Source of the DNA: Pseudorhodoferax sp. Leaf265
GTDB lineage: Bacteria > Pseudomonadota > Gammaproteobacteria > Burkholderiales > Burkholderiaceae_C
Direction of reading: 5' to 3'
Assembly: GCF_001422365.1 (NCBI RefSeq)
Contig: NZ_LMMT01000001.1
Location: forward strand, 187,193 to 251,192
DNA: 64,000 nt
The position numbers and the translations under genes were made by a program. The notes beneath the pieces were generated by a model. The model was not told the DNA's origin. It saw nothing but the letters and a program-made list of their open reading frames with translations, and did not search any database. Positions 20,564-29,685 of the stretch are shown piece by piece (position 1 is the stretch's first letter; each line of letters begins with the position of its first letter).

Positions 20564-22616
20564 TGTTGTCCTTTTTTCCCCTCGCAGAGAGGTCGATGCC
20601 AAGACCAATGTGCACAACCTTATTGCCCTATGCCGCGATCAATTGACTGCCTTTGGCAAGGACTTGGATTTCGATAGCGACTTGTGGGATCTGTCGAAAG
20701 AAATCACCCTCAAGTCGAGCGGCAAGAAAGTAAGAGCAGTATTTTCCTCTTGGGAAACTGCAGATGCCTCGCAGCCAGAATCGATGGCGCAGCCTTATCA
20801 AGACTTCGCCAAGGCCTACTTCCGCTACCAGCATACGCTCAAGAAGACGTCATCGATTGGCGGGCGAATAGCGGCTTTAAGAGCGCTCGGCGCAAGTCTG
20901 GCCCGTGGCGGGTCACCGGAGGTATGGTGTGCAGACGCAAGCCACTTCAATCATGCCAGCCAACTGCTAAGAGAAAACTTCGCCGGGGAGACCGCTTACC
21001 GAAATGGGATCCAGCTGGCGATGATCGCGGATTTTTTGGACACAAATCGCCTTGTCGCGGCGCCTTTGACTTGGAAGAATCCAATTCCACGTCCATCTTC
21101 CAAAACAGCACGAGTGGGTGAGGAATTTGACGCGCATCGCGAAGCGATGCTTCCTTCGCCTTTTGCCCTCGAAGCACTTGCGAAAGCCTATCGTGCAGCA
21201 GTAGAGCCAGTAGATGTGATCGTGTCATCTGTGGCAGCACTACTTTGCTCAGCCCCTGACCGAATCCATGAGGTCCTCATCCTGAAGACCGATGCCGAAG
21301 TCACCGACAAGAAGCCAGATGGCTCGTTGGCCTACGGCTTGCGCTGGCTGCCAGGCAAGGGCGCAGCGCCCATGATCAAGTGGATCACGTCGACTATGGC
21401 ATCTGTGGCCCAGGAGGCGTTCCAGAGGGTGCGTAAGGCTACAGAAGAAGCGCGCCAGGTAGCGCGCTGGTACGAGGTTCATCCCACTCAGATGTACCTA
21501 CCTGATCACCTGCAACACCTGCGAACCAGGCAGTTCATCACCGTGGAGGAGGCGGAAGATGCTTTGTTCGCCACGGGGAAAGGCAACGCATTAAATTTTT
21601 GCGAACGCAAGAAGGTGAAGTGCGAAGGCGTCGGCCAAGACGCCATGATTGATTTCGACACCTTTGAGGCTGCAGTGATTGGTCTGTTGCCGGATGGATT
21701 CCCCATCATGGAGCCCATCACGGGCCTGCTGTATAGCGAGGCCCTGTGCGTATGCCGAAGGAATGAATTTCATGCAGTCAGAGGAACGTATCGATGCGCC
21801 ATCGAACGCATTGATGATGGAAAGATAGCAACGGGCTTGGGAAACAACTCCGAGCATGGAAAAGGGTCGATCTTCGATCGGCTTGGATTTTTCGAAGAAG
21901 ATGGATCGTTCATCGCCATCCGAACCCACCAGTTCCGCCACTATCTCAATACGCTTGCGGCCCGCGGAGGGCTGAACGAATTCGAGATCGCCAAGTGGTC
22001 AGGCCGGTCCGATATTCGCCAAAACGCGGCCTATAACCACATATCTGATCGGGACACGATTCAGCAGATCAAGGACTTGACTGCGGAACAGGAAAAGTCC
22101 TTTGGCGAGCTGGTTACGCAGGCGCGCGTGACTCTAGTTCCACGCAAAGAATTCGCTGCTTTGATGAACATCGGTGCAGCACACACCACAGACTTAGGCT
22201 TTTGCATCCACGACTTCGCGCAGTCTCCATGCCCAATCCACGGTGACTGTGATGCATGCAACGAGCAGGTCTGCATCAAGGGCGACGAAGCTGGTGAGCG
22301 GAATGCGAGGCTTCGATACGCCGAGACAGAAATCTTGCTGAAGGCGGCAGAGGACGCCGAATCGGAGCAGCTCTACGGCGCAACGCCCTGGGTACAACAC
22401 CAACGCATGATCTTCGACAGGCTCAAGCAACTCGTCCAGTTTCTCGACGACCCGAGCGTGCGACCAGGAGCGCTCATCCGCTTGCTCCCCATCGAGCAGC
22501 CTTCGCGCATGCGTCAGGCACTCGAGAACCGGAAGTCCTTGGGTATGCGCGACTCTTTGGAAGTGACGCCGTCTCTGCTTGCTTGGCAGGTTGTTGAAGA
22601 CGAGGCCCAGCTGTGA
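20556..22616 (+). CDS. Large tyrosine recombinase with C-terminal cysteine cluster, third of three
   Basis: 686-residue protein, long for the family. The catalytic half lies around residues 440-500: IRTHQFRHYLNTLAARGG carries the H-x-x-R-H box and Tyr493 in QNAAYNHIS is the likely nucleophile. A cysteine/histidine cluster follows (FCIHDFAQSPCPIHGDCDACNEQVC), probably zinc binding. The N-terminal 400 residues are not assignable by eye. It overlaps the previous gene by 8 bases and the next by 4. Size and Cys-rich tail recall the large recombinase of Tn554-like elements; that relation was not tested. Confidence 0.88.
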   Translation: MADVVLFSPRREVDAKTNVHNLIALCRDQLTAFGKDLDFDSDLWDLSKEITLKSSGKKVRAVFSSWETADASQPESMAQPYQDFAKAYFRYQHTLKKTSSIGGRIAALRALGASLARGGSPEVWCADASHFNHASQLLRENFAGETAYRNGIQLAMIADFLDTNRLVAAPLTWKNPIPRPSSKTARVGEEFDAHREAMLPSPFALEALAKAYRAAVEPVDVIVSSVAALLCSAPDRIHEVLILKTDAEVTDKKPDGSLAYGLRWLPGKGAAPMIKWITSTMASVAQEAFQRVRKATEEARQVARWYEVHPTQMYLPDHLQHLRTRQFITVEEAEDALFATGKGNALNFCERKKVKCEGVGQDAMIDFDTFEAAVIGLLPDGFPIMEPITGLLYSEALCVCRRNEFHAVRGTYRCAIERIDDGKIATGLGNNSEHGKGSIFDRLGFFEEDGSFIAIRTHQFRHYLNTLAARGGLNEFEIAKWSGRSDIRQNAAYNHISDRDTIQQIKDLTAEQEKSFGELVTQARVTLVPRKEFAALMNIGAAHTTDLGFCIHDFAQSPCPIHGDCDACNEQVCIKGDEAGERNARLRYAETEILLKAAEDAESEQLYGATPWVQHQRMIFDRLKQLVQFLDDPSVRPGALIRLLPIEQPSRMRQALENRKSLGMRDSLEVTPSLLAWQVVEDEAQL

Positions 22617-23083
22617 AGAAGTCGGCGCAGAAACCTCGCGCGAGAAATCTAACGAACGACGACATTGATCGCATTGCACTGCTGATCGATGGTTGGTCTG
22701 GAAAGCTCACGTGGAAGCTGCTCATTGAAGCCATCGCGGATCGGACCTCACAGACCTACACACGACAGACATTGGCGAAGCACGCCAAGATTCAGGCGGC
22801 CTATGAGAACAAGGAGATCAAGCCAGCGTCTGCAAAGGCTGCTTCTTTTACTCCTGAGCTCAAGGCTGCTGAACAGACGATCGAACGATTAGAAGCAACC
22901 GTGAGACGGCTGACTCATGAGAACAACTCGCTGCTTGAGCAGTTTGTGCGTTGGGCCCACAACGCGAGCGGTCGCGGTCTCGACGAAGACTTCTTGAATC
23001 GGCCGCTGCTGCCAGTGGACCGCGAGAAGACGAAGGAAGACAAGAAGAGACTGGCGAGAGTTCCGAAGCCTAGAAAGGATTAG
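22613..23083 (+). CDS. Small basic protein with coiled coil, recombinase accessory
   Basis: 156-residue protein starting at a GTG that overlaps the third recombinase stop (GTGA). It has a helix-turn-helix-like N-terminal half (DDIDRIALLIDGWSGKLTWKLLIEAI ... TYTRQTLAKHAKI), then a heptad-patterned coiled coil (LKAAEQTIERLEATVRRLTHENNSLLEQF) and a lysine/arginine-rich tail. Position and shape fit TnpC-like helpers that accompany recombinases of Tn554-type elements. The function is inferred from position only. Confidence 0.75.
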   Translation: MKKSAQKPRARNLTNDDIDRIALLIDGWSGKLTWKLLIEAIADRTSQTYTRQTLAKHAKIQAAYENKEIKPASAKAASFTPELKAAEQTIERLEATVRRLTHENNSLLEQFVRWAHNASGRGLDEDFLNRPLLPVDREKTKEDKKRLARVPKPRKD

Positions 23084-23087
23084 ATTG

Positions 23088-23531
23088 ATGGCCAGCGGGA
23101 GACAAGTTGCAGAAGAGAGTCTGCAGACATTTCAAGTTTGGATACTCGGGAAGTCCGATGACGACTTCCGGGCCATGGAGTCAAAGGGCATCCTCAACCG
23201 CACCAACATGGCCAAAGAGTGCGGCTTCGGCACCTCCACTTTCAGGCAGAACCCGCGGGTGAAGCAGGCGCTGAACGAGCTGGAAGACGATCTACGTCAT
23301 CGTGGCGTGCTGCCGCCGAAGATTGATGAGAGCGCAGAAGAAAAGGGCTCACCAGCGATCGCCATGCGAGAGCCTAGCCGGCTCAAGGCGGCTCAGGAAT
23401 CTGAGCGCCTGCGCCGCTTGGAGCAGGAGAACGCTGCACTCAAGGCAGAGGTCGCCGAACTCAAGCAAGCCTTCGAAAAGTACGCGGTGCTGCGTGAGGC
23501 CTTGGCTCAGACGGGCCGGATTCCACGATGA
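23088..23531 (+). CDS. Small protein with C-terminal coiled coil, recombinase accessory
   Basis: 147-residue protein beginning MASGRQVAEESLQTF. The N-terminal half contains LNRTNMAKECGFGTSTFRQNPRV, which looks like a DNA-binding helix-turn-helix. The C-terminal half is a coiled coil (SERLRRLEQENAALKAEVAELKQAFEKY). ATG 23088 lies five bases after the previous stop; a TTG at 23085 is the alternative. Its stop overlaps the start of the RecD-like helicase (ATGA), tying the helicase to the recombinase operon. Family not recognised with certainty. Confidence 0.75.
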   Translation: MASGRQVAEESLQTFQVWILGKSDDDFRAMESKGILNRTNMAKECGFGTSTFRQNPRVKQALNELEDDLRHRGVLPPKIDESAEEKGSPAIAMREPSRLKAAQESERLRRLEQENAALKAEVAELKQAFEKYAVLREALAQTGRIPR

Positions 23532-25810
23532 CGGACGACGCAATCATCAGGGTCATCTCGATTCGCAGTGACAACCCACGTGGGTTCGGTGGCTGCATTT
23601 TTTCTGGAAGGCCCATCGATCTCCAGGGCAAGGTGCTCGATGCTCGCCAGCACCTGGTAGTCGAAGCCAGCCACAAGGTGCTTGCCGGCGCAAAGGTCGA
23701 GGTCGGGCAATGGTGGCAGGTGTCCGGGGAATCGTCGCAGATGAAGCGCGAGGTTCATGGCTTCCTCATTACAGAGGTCCAGATCAAGGCCGAGACACTG
23801 GTTCCGTTGCTTCCGTCTGGCGAGCACATCGTGGCGTTCATGTCAGACAACGATGCGTTCGTCGGTATCGGACCGGTCAAGGCCCGCCGGTTGTGGGAGA
23901 CGTTCGGGGAGGATCTCTATCGAATTCTTGATGAGGGCGACACCTCTGCACTCGCTACCGTGCTCTCGCAGGACAGTGCCATCCAAATCGCTCAGGCCTG
24001 GGCCACGTGCGGTGATGGGAGAACTCTGCAGTGGCTTCAGACCAAGAAATTCGACGTAGCGATCGGACGCAAAGTCATTCAATTCTTTGGGCGCGAGACG
24101 GCACAAAAGCTGGAGGAAGATCCCTATCGTCTCCTGTCCTTCTGCGCCACCTGGCGCCAGGTAGATCAACTGGCGCAGCAGCATTTCTCCATTGAACCTG
24201 ACGATCCGCGCCGACTTCAGGGCGCCATCGAGGAGGCGTGCTACCGGCTTTTTGGCCAAGGCCACACGTCTGCGCTGAGTCATCGTATGACGAGCATCTT
24301 GCAGGGCGTGTTGGGTCCTCAGACCAAGAGCTTCCGATGGCGTCATCTTGTCGAGAAGTCGCTATCTGAGGGCCTCACCAATGGTGCCTTCGTCATTGGT
24401 CCGCATGGTGTGCAACCGCTGGGGGCCTATGCGATGGAGCGACAAGTCGCTCTTGCCGTCGCTTCCCGGTTGAGTGCATCTTCGAAGCATCTGCTCCCGG
24501 AAGATGAAATCGAATCGATCCTGACCGAGCACGAAAAAGTCGAGGGCATCGACCTGAACGCGGACCAGCGAAAGGCCGTGCTTCTTGCCTCTGCTCAGAG
24601 GTTTACCCTGATAACAGGGGGGGCCGGTGTCGGCAAGACGACGGTTCTCAAAGCCCTGTACTCCATCTTCGACCGAGCAGGCATCGCCATAACTCAGCTT
24701 GCGCTTGCGGGTAGGGCCGCCAAGCGAATGCTTGAAGCGACGAATCGACCAGCTTCGACCATTGCAGCCTTCCTGAGAGGCGCCAAGGAAGGCGCCTTCA
24801 ACGAACAGCATGTGTTCGTAATTGATGAGGCAAGTCTCGTGGACATCATCTCCATGAGCAGACTGTTCAATGTGCTCGGCAATGCGCCTCGCATCGTGCT
24901 GGTTGGAGACCCCGCTCAACTCATGCCTGTGGGCCCGGGTCTTGTGTTGCACGCACTCACGAATGTGCCGGCAGTTCCGCTGGCTCAACTGACCGTGATC
25001 AAACGGTACGGGGGGCAGATTGCGAAGGCAGCGATGGAGATTCGGCTGGGGCAATGGCCCATCTTGCCAAGCGACGCCGAATCGGACATCGCGTTCATCG
25101 AATGCGACGTCTCTGCAAGCGATGGTCGTTCTGAACTATCGGACACCGTGCTTGACCTCTTCAAGATCGATCCCGAGAACTCGCAGATTCTCTGCAGCCG
25201 ACGCGGTGGTGTAGAGGGAACCAAGGGAATCAACGCGCTCTGCCAGGCGCATTTCACCTCAAAGAATCCGCCAGTCCTGAGTTGGAGTGATCAGCACAAG
25301 AGCCTTGTGCACACGGGGTTCCATCTCGGCGATCGCGTCTTGTGCATTAAGAATTTGTGGGACCACGGACTTCAGAATGGATCCATCGGAGAGATTGTCG
25401 AGGTGACCCATCCTGACTTCGTAGTGTCTGCCGATGAAGGGGCGGGCCAGCACTCCGTTGCGCTTGCCTGGGTAGATTGGGACGATGGCATACGTCGGCC
25501 TGTCACGGAAGAAATTCTGGACTACTTTGAGCTGGGATTCGCCATCACGACTCACAAAGCACAAGGCTCCCAATGGGCCCGGGTAATCGTTCCGGTTGCA
25601 CAGAATCGCCTGGTCGATCGTACGTTGCTGTACACGGCCGTCACGCGCGCCCAGATCCAGGTGTTGCTCGCCGGAGATCTCCTTGCCGCGAAGACTGCGG
25701 TCGAAGCAGAACCGAAAAGCCAAGAGAGAAATATCGCCCTTGATCTGCACCTCACGCGATGCTTGTCTCTGGTTGAGGCGCCGGAGCCCGCTGAAGCCGT
25801 GGAAGCTTGA
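23528..25810 (+). CDS. RecD-like superfamily 1B helicase
   Basis: 760-residue DNA helicase. An N-terminal domain of about 330 residues includes a helix-hairpin-helix-like FVGIGPVKARRLWETFGEDLY. It is followed by the SF1 motor: Walker A ITGGAGVGKTTVL (about residues 360-372), Walker B FVIDEASLVD, the GDPAQLMPVGPG motif, and C-terminal motifs FAITTHKAQGSQW and LYTAVTRAQ. This is the RecD2 plan. It is unusual in being translationally coupled (ATGA overlap) to the recombinase accessory gene, which suggests a role in the island's transposition or in its defence module. The OLD gene follows after 44 bases. Confidence 0.88.
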   Translation: MTDDAIIRVISIRSDNPRGFGGCIFSGRPIDLQGKVLDARQHLVVEASHKVLAGAKVEVGQWWQVSGESSQMKREVHGFLITEVQIKAETLVPLLPSGEHIVAFMSDNDAFVGIGPVKARRLWETFGEDLYRILDEGDTSALATVLSQDSAIQIAQAWATCGDGRTLQWLQTKKFDVAIGRKVIQFFGRETAQKLEEDPYRLLSFCATWRQVDQLAQQHFSIEPDDPRRLQGAIEEACYRLFGQGHTSALSHRMTSILQGVLGPQTKSFRWRHLVEKSLSEGLTNGAFVIGPHGVQPLGAYAMERQVALAVASRLSASSKHLLPEDEIESILTEHEKVEGIDLNADQRKAVLLASAQRFTLITGGAGVGKTTVLKALYSIFDRAGIAITQLALAGRAAKRMLEATNRPASTIAAFLRGAKEGAFNEQHVFVIDEASLVDIISMSRLFNVLGNAPRIVLVGDPAQLMPVGPGLVLHALTNVPAVPLAQLTVIKRYGGQIAKAAMEIRLGQWPILPSDAESDIAFIECDVSASDGRSELSDTVLDLFKIDPENSQILCSRRGGVEGTKGINALCQAHFTSKNPPVLSWSDQHKSLVHTGFHLGDRVLCIKNLWDHGLQNGSIGEIVEVTHPDFVVSADEGAGQHSVALAWVDWDDGIRRPVTEEILDYFELGFAITTHKAQGSQWARVIVPVAQNRLVDRTLLYTAVTRAQIQVLLAGDLLAAKTAVEAEPKSQERNIALDLHLTRCLSLVEAPEPAEAVEA

Positions 25811-25854
25811 ACGACACAGACCATCGTTAGAACATCGTAAAACAGGGGAGCAGA

Positions 25855-27645
25855 ATGCGAATAGCCAACTTGAGGATCGATAACTTTCGTGGTGTGCGAA
25901 CTGGCTTCGTACGGTTCGGCAAGCACCCTGTCCTTGTTGGCGACAACAACGCTGGCAAGACGACGCTAATCGAGGCGTTGACGCTCGTACTCGGCAGAGA
26001 TCGCTTGGTTCGCGAGTTAACCGAACACGACTTCTACGGCTCCAACCCTCAGGCGGTGGACCGCGTCAAGGTCGTGGCCACGATCACCGACTTTCCCGCA
26101 GACGACCCTGAGCAGAGTAGTCACTGGTTTCGCGATGAGCGAGCAGTCGTCAAATGGCTAGATGAGGGCACAGGCGAGGTTCATCCAGCACGCACCAACC
26201 CCGCCTGGAAGCTGTGCTGCCAGCTTGGCGTTCAAGCGCGCTTCGACCAAGACAGCTTGGCCGTGGAAACCGTACGCTACTTCTACGATCACGATGAGCC
26301 CATCGATCCGTTCGCTGATGAGGCTCCGGCCCCCGTTCCAAGCAAGCTCATACAAGAGCTGAGCTTCTATCTCGTGCGCGCGAGTCGGACATGGGACAAA
26401 GTTTTCTCGTGGGGAAACGAGCTATTTAAGCGCACAGTTCTGGCCGCTGCGGCTCAGCCTGCGGCCGCTTTGCTAGCTGAGCGAGATCGGCTGCGAGCAC
26501 CGGAGCAACCCATCGATGCCGATCCGGGCATTCAACCGCTGATCCAGAACCTGAACACCGAGCTTGCGCTCGCATTCCCAAATGCTCCCAAAGTCCAGCT
26601 GAGGCTCACTAGCACGGACAGCCGAGCTGTGATGGAGGCTGTCGCAGCCCACTTTGCGGGGACGGACGGCTTCAGTATTCCTGCAGCGCGACAGGGTAGC
26701 GGGCTGGTTTCCATGCAGGGGTTGTTGCTGCTTCTCGAGCTAGGCCGTGCTCGTGCTGCAAGCGGTGGCGAGTTCCTGATGGCATTGGAGGAGCCCGAAG
26801 TCCATCTACCGCCGTCTGCGCAGCAGCGGCTGGTTCAGCGGGTTCAGGCGCTCAGCACACAGACATTCGTCACGACCCATTCGCCGCTGGTTGCCAGCAT
26901 GGCCGATCCGACCTCTGTGCTGATCTTGAAGAAGCATGAAGGGGTACTTTCTGCCGAACCGTTCCTTGCTAGCCCACTTACTGCCGCGGCGCCAAACTGG
27001 AAGCGCAAGTTCTTCCAGCACAGCAGAATTGACGTGTTGAGCGCGCTGATGCAGCCAGCCCTCCTCGTTCCAGAAGGGCGTGCCGACTTCCAGCTGATGC
27101 GTTGCATCCTCCGGCCGTTGATGATGACCGAAGGCTGGGTCGAAACAATGACTCGCCCCTTCGGCATCGAGGTCGGCGTAGTGCCCACCGAAGACGCTAA
27201 TGTCGTCGAGACCCATAGGCTGATGAGGCGCCTACACAAGCGTGTCTGCTGTCTCGTCGACGGTGACGCTGCAGGGCTGGAGTACGTAGACCAGCTGCGG
27301 CAGGAGGCAGAGCCGCCGAGCTCGATCATCCGTTGGAACGATGGCGCAATGATCGAGGACGCCGTTGGTTGGATTCTCAATGCGGACGAAGCCGCAGTGG
27401 TGGCCAAGCTTGCGGAGATATTCCCTCAGCCGCCAACTTCGAGCGCTGATGTCGTGGTCTATTTGAAGGCCAAGAAGATGGACATCATCGCCTATGAAAG
27501 TCTTGCGGAAGCCATCTCTACGACGCCGGCATGCAGGGCGCGGGCCGCAGATCTTTTGAGCGGCCTGGCTTGTGCCTGTGCCGGCGATGAAGCTACGCAG
27601 CGCTTTGTTCGGGGAGCCCATGGAGTATGGGTGTTTCAGCCGTGA
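25855..27645 (+). CDS. OLD-family ATP-dependent nuclease (GajA-like)
   Basis: 596-residue protein with an N-terminal ABC-type ATPase and a C-terminal TOPRIM nuclease. ATPase landmarks are NFRGV near the start, Walker A VGDNNAGKTT (about 29-37), a signature-like RQGSGLVSMQG, Walker B FLMALEEPEVHL and THSPLVASM. TOPRIM landmarks are LLVPEGRADFQLM and CCLVDGDAAG. The start is ATG 25855 behind GGGGAG. A UvrD-like helicase gene overlaps its 3' end by 19 bases. OLD plus UvrD-like helicase is the class 2 OLD, or Gabija, architecture, which cuts phage DNA when nucleotides are depleted. Confidence 0.88.
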   Translation: MRIANLRIDNFRGVRTGFVRFGKHPVLVGDNNAGKTTLIEALTLVLGRDRLVRELTEHDFYGSNPQAVDRVKVVATITDFPADDPEQSSHWFRDERAVVKWLDEGTGEVHPARTNPAWKLCCQLGVQARFDQDSLAVETVRYFYDHDEPIDPFADEAPAPVPSKLIQELSFYLVRASRTWDKVFSWGNELFKRTVLAAAAQPAAALLAERDRLRAPEQPIDADPGIQPLIQNLNTELALAFPNAPKVQLRLTSTDSRAVMEAVAAHFAGTDGFSIPAARQGSGLVSMQGLLLLLELGRARAASGGEFLMALEEPEVHLPPSAQQRLVQRVQALSTQTFVTTHSPLVASMADPTSVLILKKHEGVLSAEPFLASPLTAAAPNWKRKFFQHSRIDVLSALMQPALLVPEGRADFQLMRCILRPLMMTEGWVETMTRPFGIEVGVVPTEDANVVETHRLMRRLHKRVCCLVDGDAAGLEYVDQLRQEAEPPSSIIRWNDGAMIEDAVGWILNADEAAVVAKLAEIFPQPPTSSADVVVYLKAKKMDIIAYESLAEAISTTPACRARAADLLSGLACACAGDEATQRFVRGAHGVWVFQP

Positions 27646-28904
27646 CGGTCCGAGCTTTCACCGGCGGTGCGGGTTGTGGAAAGACCCACATGCTCATGGA
27701 ATCGCTGTCAGCGCATCTGGAAGCCACGCCTCTTCAAAGCGGCCAGAGAGTTCTGGCTCTCACCTTCATGCATGGATCTCGTCGACGCCTGGAAGAGCGC
27801 CTTGCGGCGCTTCCGAGCCTGAAGGGGAAGACAGAGTGTACGACCCTCGATAGCTTCGCCTGGCGCCTGTTTCGGCGATGGCGCTCTCTCGCCTCATTCC
27901 TCGGCTTTGTGAACATCCAGCCGACTGAGTACGAGCGGGTATGCGAAGCGGCCAGTGCGCTTTCCCAGGTCAAAGAGGTGCAAGGTTGGGTGGCATCCAC
28001 GTTTCCTATCCTTGTCGTTGACGAGGCTCAGGATATGACTGCGAACCGCCTCGGCATAGTGGCAGGCCTAGCCAACAAGCTGGAGGTCTTCGTCGCCGCG
28101 GACGAGTTTCAGTGTCTGAGCGAGGAACTGCGCCCCAACCCTGCATGCGGTTGGCTGGCGCAGATCTGTGACCCGGAAGAGCTCGTAAAGCCTCGTCGCA
28201 CGAACGTTGATGAGCTACTCAATGCAGCGAGCGCTATTCGCGCCGGTGAACCGCCCAAATCGAAGAAGCTTTTCGTCGTTGCGCAGACCTCTAATGCGCC
28301 ATTGGCTGGTGCGTGGGTCAATTCCAATCTGAGCTGGTACGGCGGAGGCAAGAGCGTCGCGATCATCACACCGACCCTCGGCGCGTTCGCCAAGGGTGCC
28401 TTGGCCTGGGCCGCTGCGAACAAGACAAAGAAGGGGGCGGGCCCCTACGACGTCGCATGGGAGCAGTCAGAAGCCAGGGCTGCTGCAGAGTACCTGGCCA
28501 CGATCAATCTTGCGGACCAGAGCGATGGTCCCTCGATCATTGCCGTCCTCACTGCCGCGGGCAACGCGAGGATCGCCAGGGACGTGGCCGAATGGCTAGA
28601 GATTCAACGTCGGACCAGAGCGAAGCTGCAGTTCTCAAAGGATGAGATCGTCAAATCGATTGAGCAGTCCTTCTCCCAGCGTCGCCAATCTCGAAGAAGC
28701 GAGGTACGTGGGTGGAAGGGGATGACAGTTCATGGCGCCAAGAACCGAGAGTTCGACAACGTCATTGTTCTTTGGCCTGCCGCCATCGGAGGAAGTGATG
28801 ACCAGAAGAGACGTCTGCTCTACAACGCTGTGACGCGGGCCAAGGAGCGATGTGTTGTCCTCGTGCAAGCAACTGCGCAAATGAGCCGACCACCGTTCGC
28901 ATGA
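27627..28904 (+). CDS. UvrD-like helicase (GajB-like)
   Basis: 425-residue SF1A helicase-like protein. Motifs: Walker A FTGGAGCGKTH (residues 11-21), ALTFMHGSRRRLEERL, Walker B LVVDEAQDM, GMTVHGAKNREFDNVIVL and the final YNAVTRAKERCVVL. It is shorter than typical UvrD, so some accessory subdomain may be missing. It starts inside the OLD gene at ATG 27627; a GTG at 27642 overlapping the OLD stop is an alternative. Together with the OLD protein it makes a Gabija-like pair. It converges with qatD with a 19-base gap. Confidence 0.85.
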   Translation: MGVSAVTVRAFTGGAGCGKTHMLMESLSAHLEATPLQSGQRVLALTFMHGSRRRLEERLAALPSLKGKTECTTLDSFAWRLFRRWRSLASFLGFVNIQPTEYERVCEAASALSQVKEVQGWVASTFPILVVDEAQDMTANRLGIVAGLANKLEVFVAADEFQCLSEELRPNPACGWLAQICDPEELVKPRRTNVDELLNAASAIRAGEPPKSKKLFVVAQTSNAPLAGAWVNSNLSWYGGGKSVAIITPTLGAFAKGALAWAAANKTKKGAGPYDVAWEQSEARAAAEYLATINLADQSDGPSIIAVLTAAGNARIARDVAEWLEIQRRTRAKLQFSKDEIVKSIEQSFSQRRQSRRSEVRGWKGMTVHGAKNREFDNVIVLWPAAIGGSDDQKRRLLYNAVTRAKERCVVLVQATAQMSRPPFA

Positions 28905-28923
28905 GCCTGATCCTTTCTTCGCG

Positions 28924-29685
28924 TTAGCTGACAACCATTGTCAGATTGCGCAGAATCTGATGTCTCATTTCCTCTGGGTCAACGTGTCTAAGTTCTGCTA
29001 GCTGGGCCACAGTGTTCGACACCGCGACTGGGCGGACCGCCGTCCCCGCAACCAGGACGAAAGGGCCATCGGTCTCAGTCAGCAACCGATCAACGGGGAG
29101 CTGTTCAACCAGTTCGCGACTCTTCGCCGACTTGAGCATTTCAGAGTTGATCGAGAAGTAGCACCCACGTTCAACAGCACGGCGTGCCTCGGCCGCAGAG
29201 CCGGTGAACCAATGAAGAACCACTTGCCCGCGATCAGCCGGGAACGCCTTCTCCAAGTGCTGCAGAACCTTCGCCACGGTACGGACGCTGTGAATGGTCA
29301 AGACCTTGTTCCCTTGCTCGGCACACATCCGAAGAATTCGTTCGAACACTCGCTCCTGCGCCTCGAAGCTTTTGTAGAACCGCGGTCCGGCATCCAGGCC
29401 AATTTCCCCCACGTACCGAGCCTCTGGCAACAGCTTCTCGAACAGACCGAGCTCCTGCTCCCGCTCGCTGACGAGTTGTGGATGCAGGCCGAGCGCCACT
29501 CTTACGTGATTCGCTCCAGCGGCCATCTCTCTGTTTCGGGACCAAGCCCTCGGTGTTGTCGTAACTGCCAAGGTAGCGACACCCTCCCGATCACACTCGG
29601 CGATCAAGTGCGCGTGATCCGGGTAAAGGTCCAGGTGACAGTGGAAATCAACCCACCTCGCTCTCTTCACCGGCGGAGCCGTCAC
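28924..29685 (-). CDS. qatD: QatD, TatD-like metal-dependent DNase
   Basis: 253-residue TIM-barrel hydrolase of the TatD family. Metal-site motifs are VDFHCHLDLYP at the N-terminus, YVGEIGLDAGP, TIHSVR, VVLHWFTGS and LLTETDGPF. It is the last gene of the minus-strand qatABCD operon, starting at a GTG that overlaps the qatC stop (GTGA). In the Qat anti-phage system all four products are associated with protection; the enzyme's real substrate is unknown. Housekeeping TatD is ruled out by this operon context. Confidence 0.9.
   Translation of the reverse strand: MTAPPVKRARWVDFHCHLDLYPDHAHLIAECDREGVATLAVTTTPRAWSRNREMAAGANHVRVALGLHPQLVSEREQELGLFEKLLPEARYVGEIGLDAGPRFYKSFEAQERVFERILRMCAEQGNKVLTIHSVRTVAKVLQHLEKAFPADRGQVVLHWFTGSAAEARRAVERGCYFSINSEMLKSAKSRELVEQLPVDRLLTETDGPFVLVAGTAVRPVAVSNTVAQLAELRHVDPEEMRHQILRNLTMVVS

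Noticed and set aside
28905-28923. Terminator between the UvrD-like gene and qatD
   Set aside because: Only 19 bases separate the convergent genes and no hairpin is visible.
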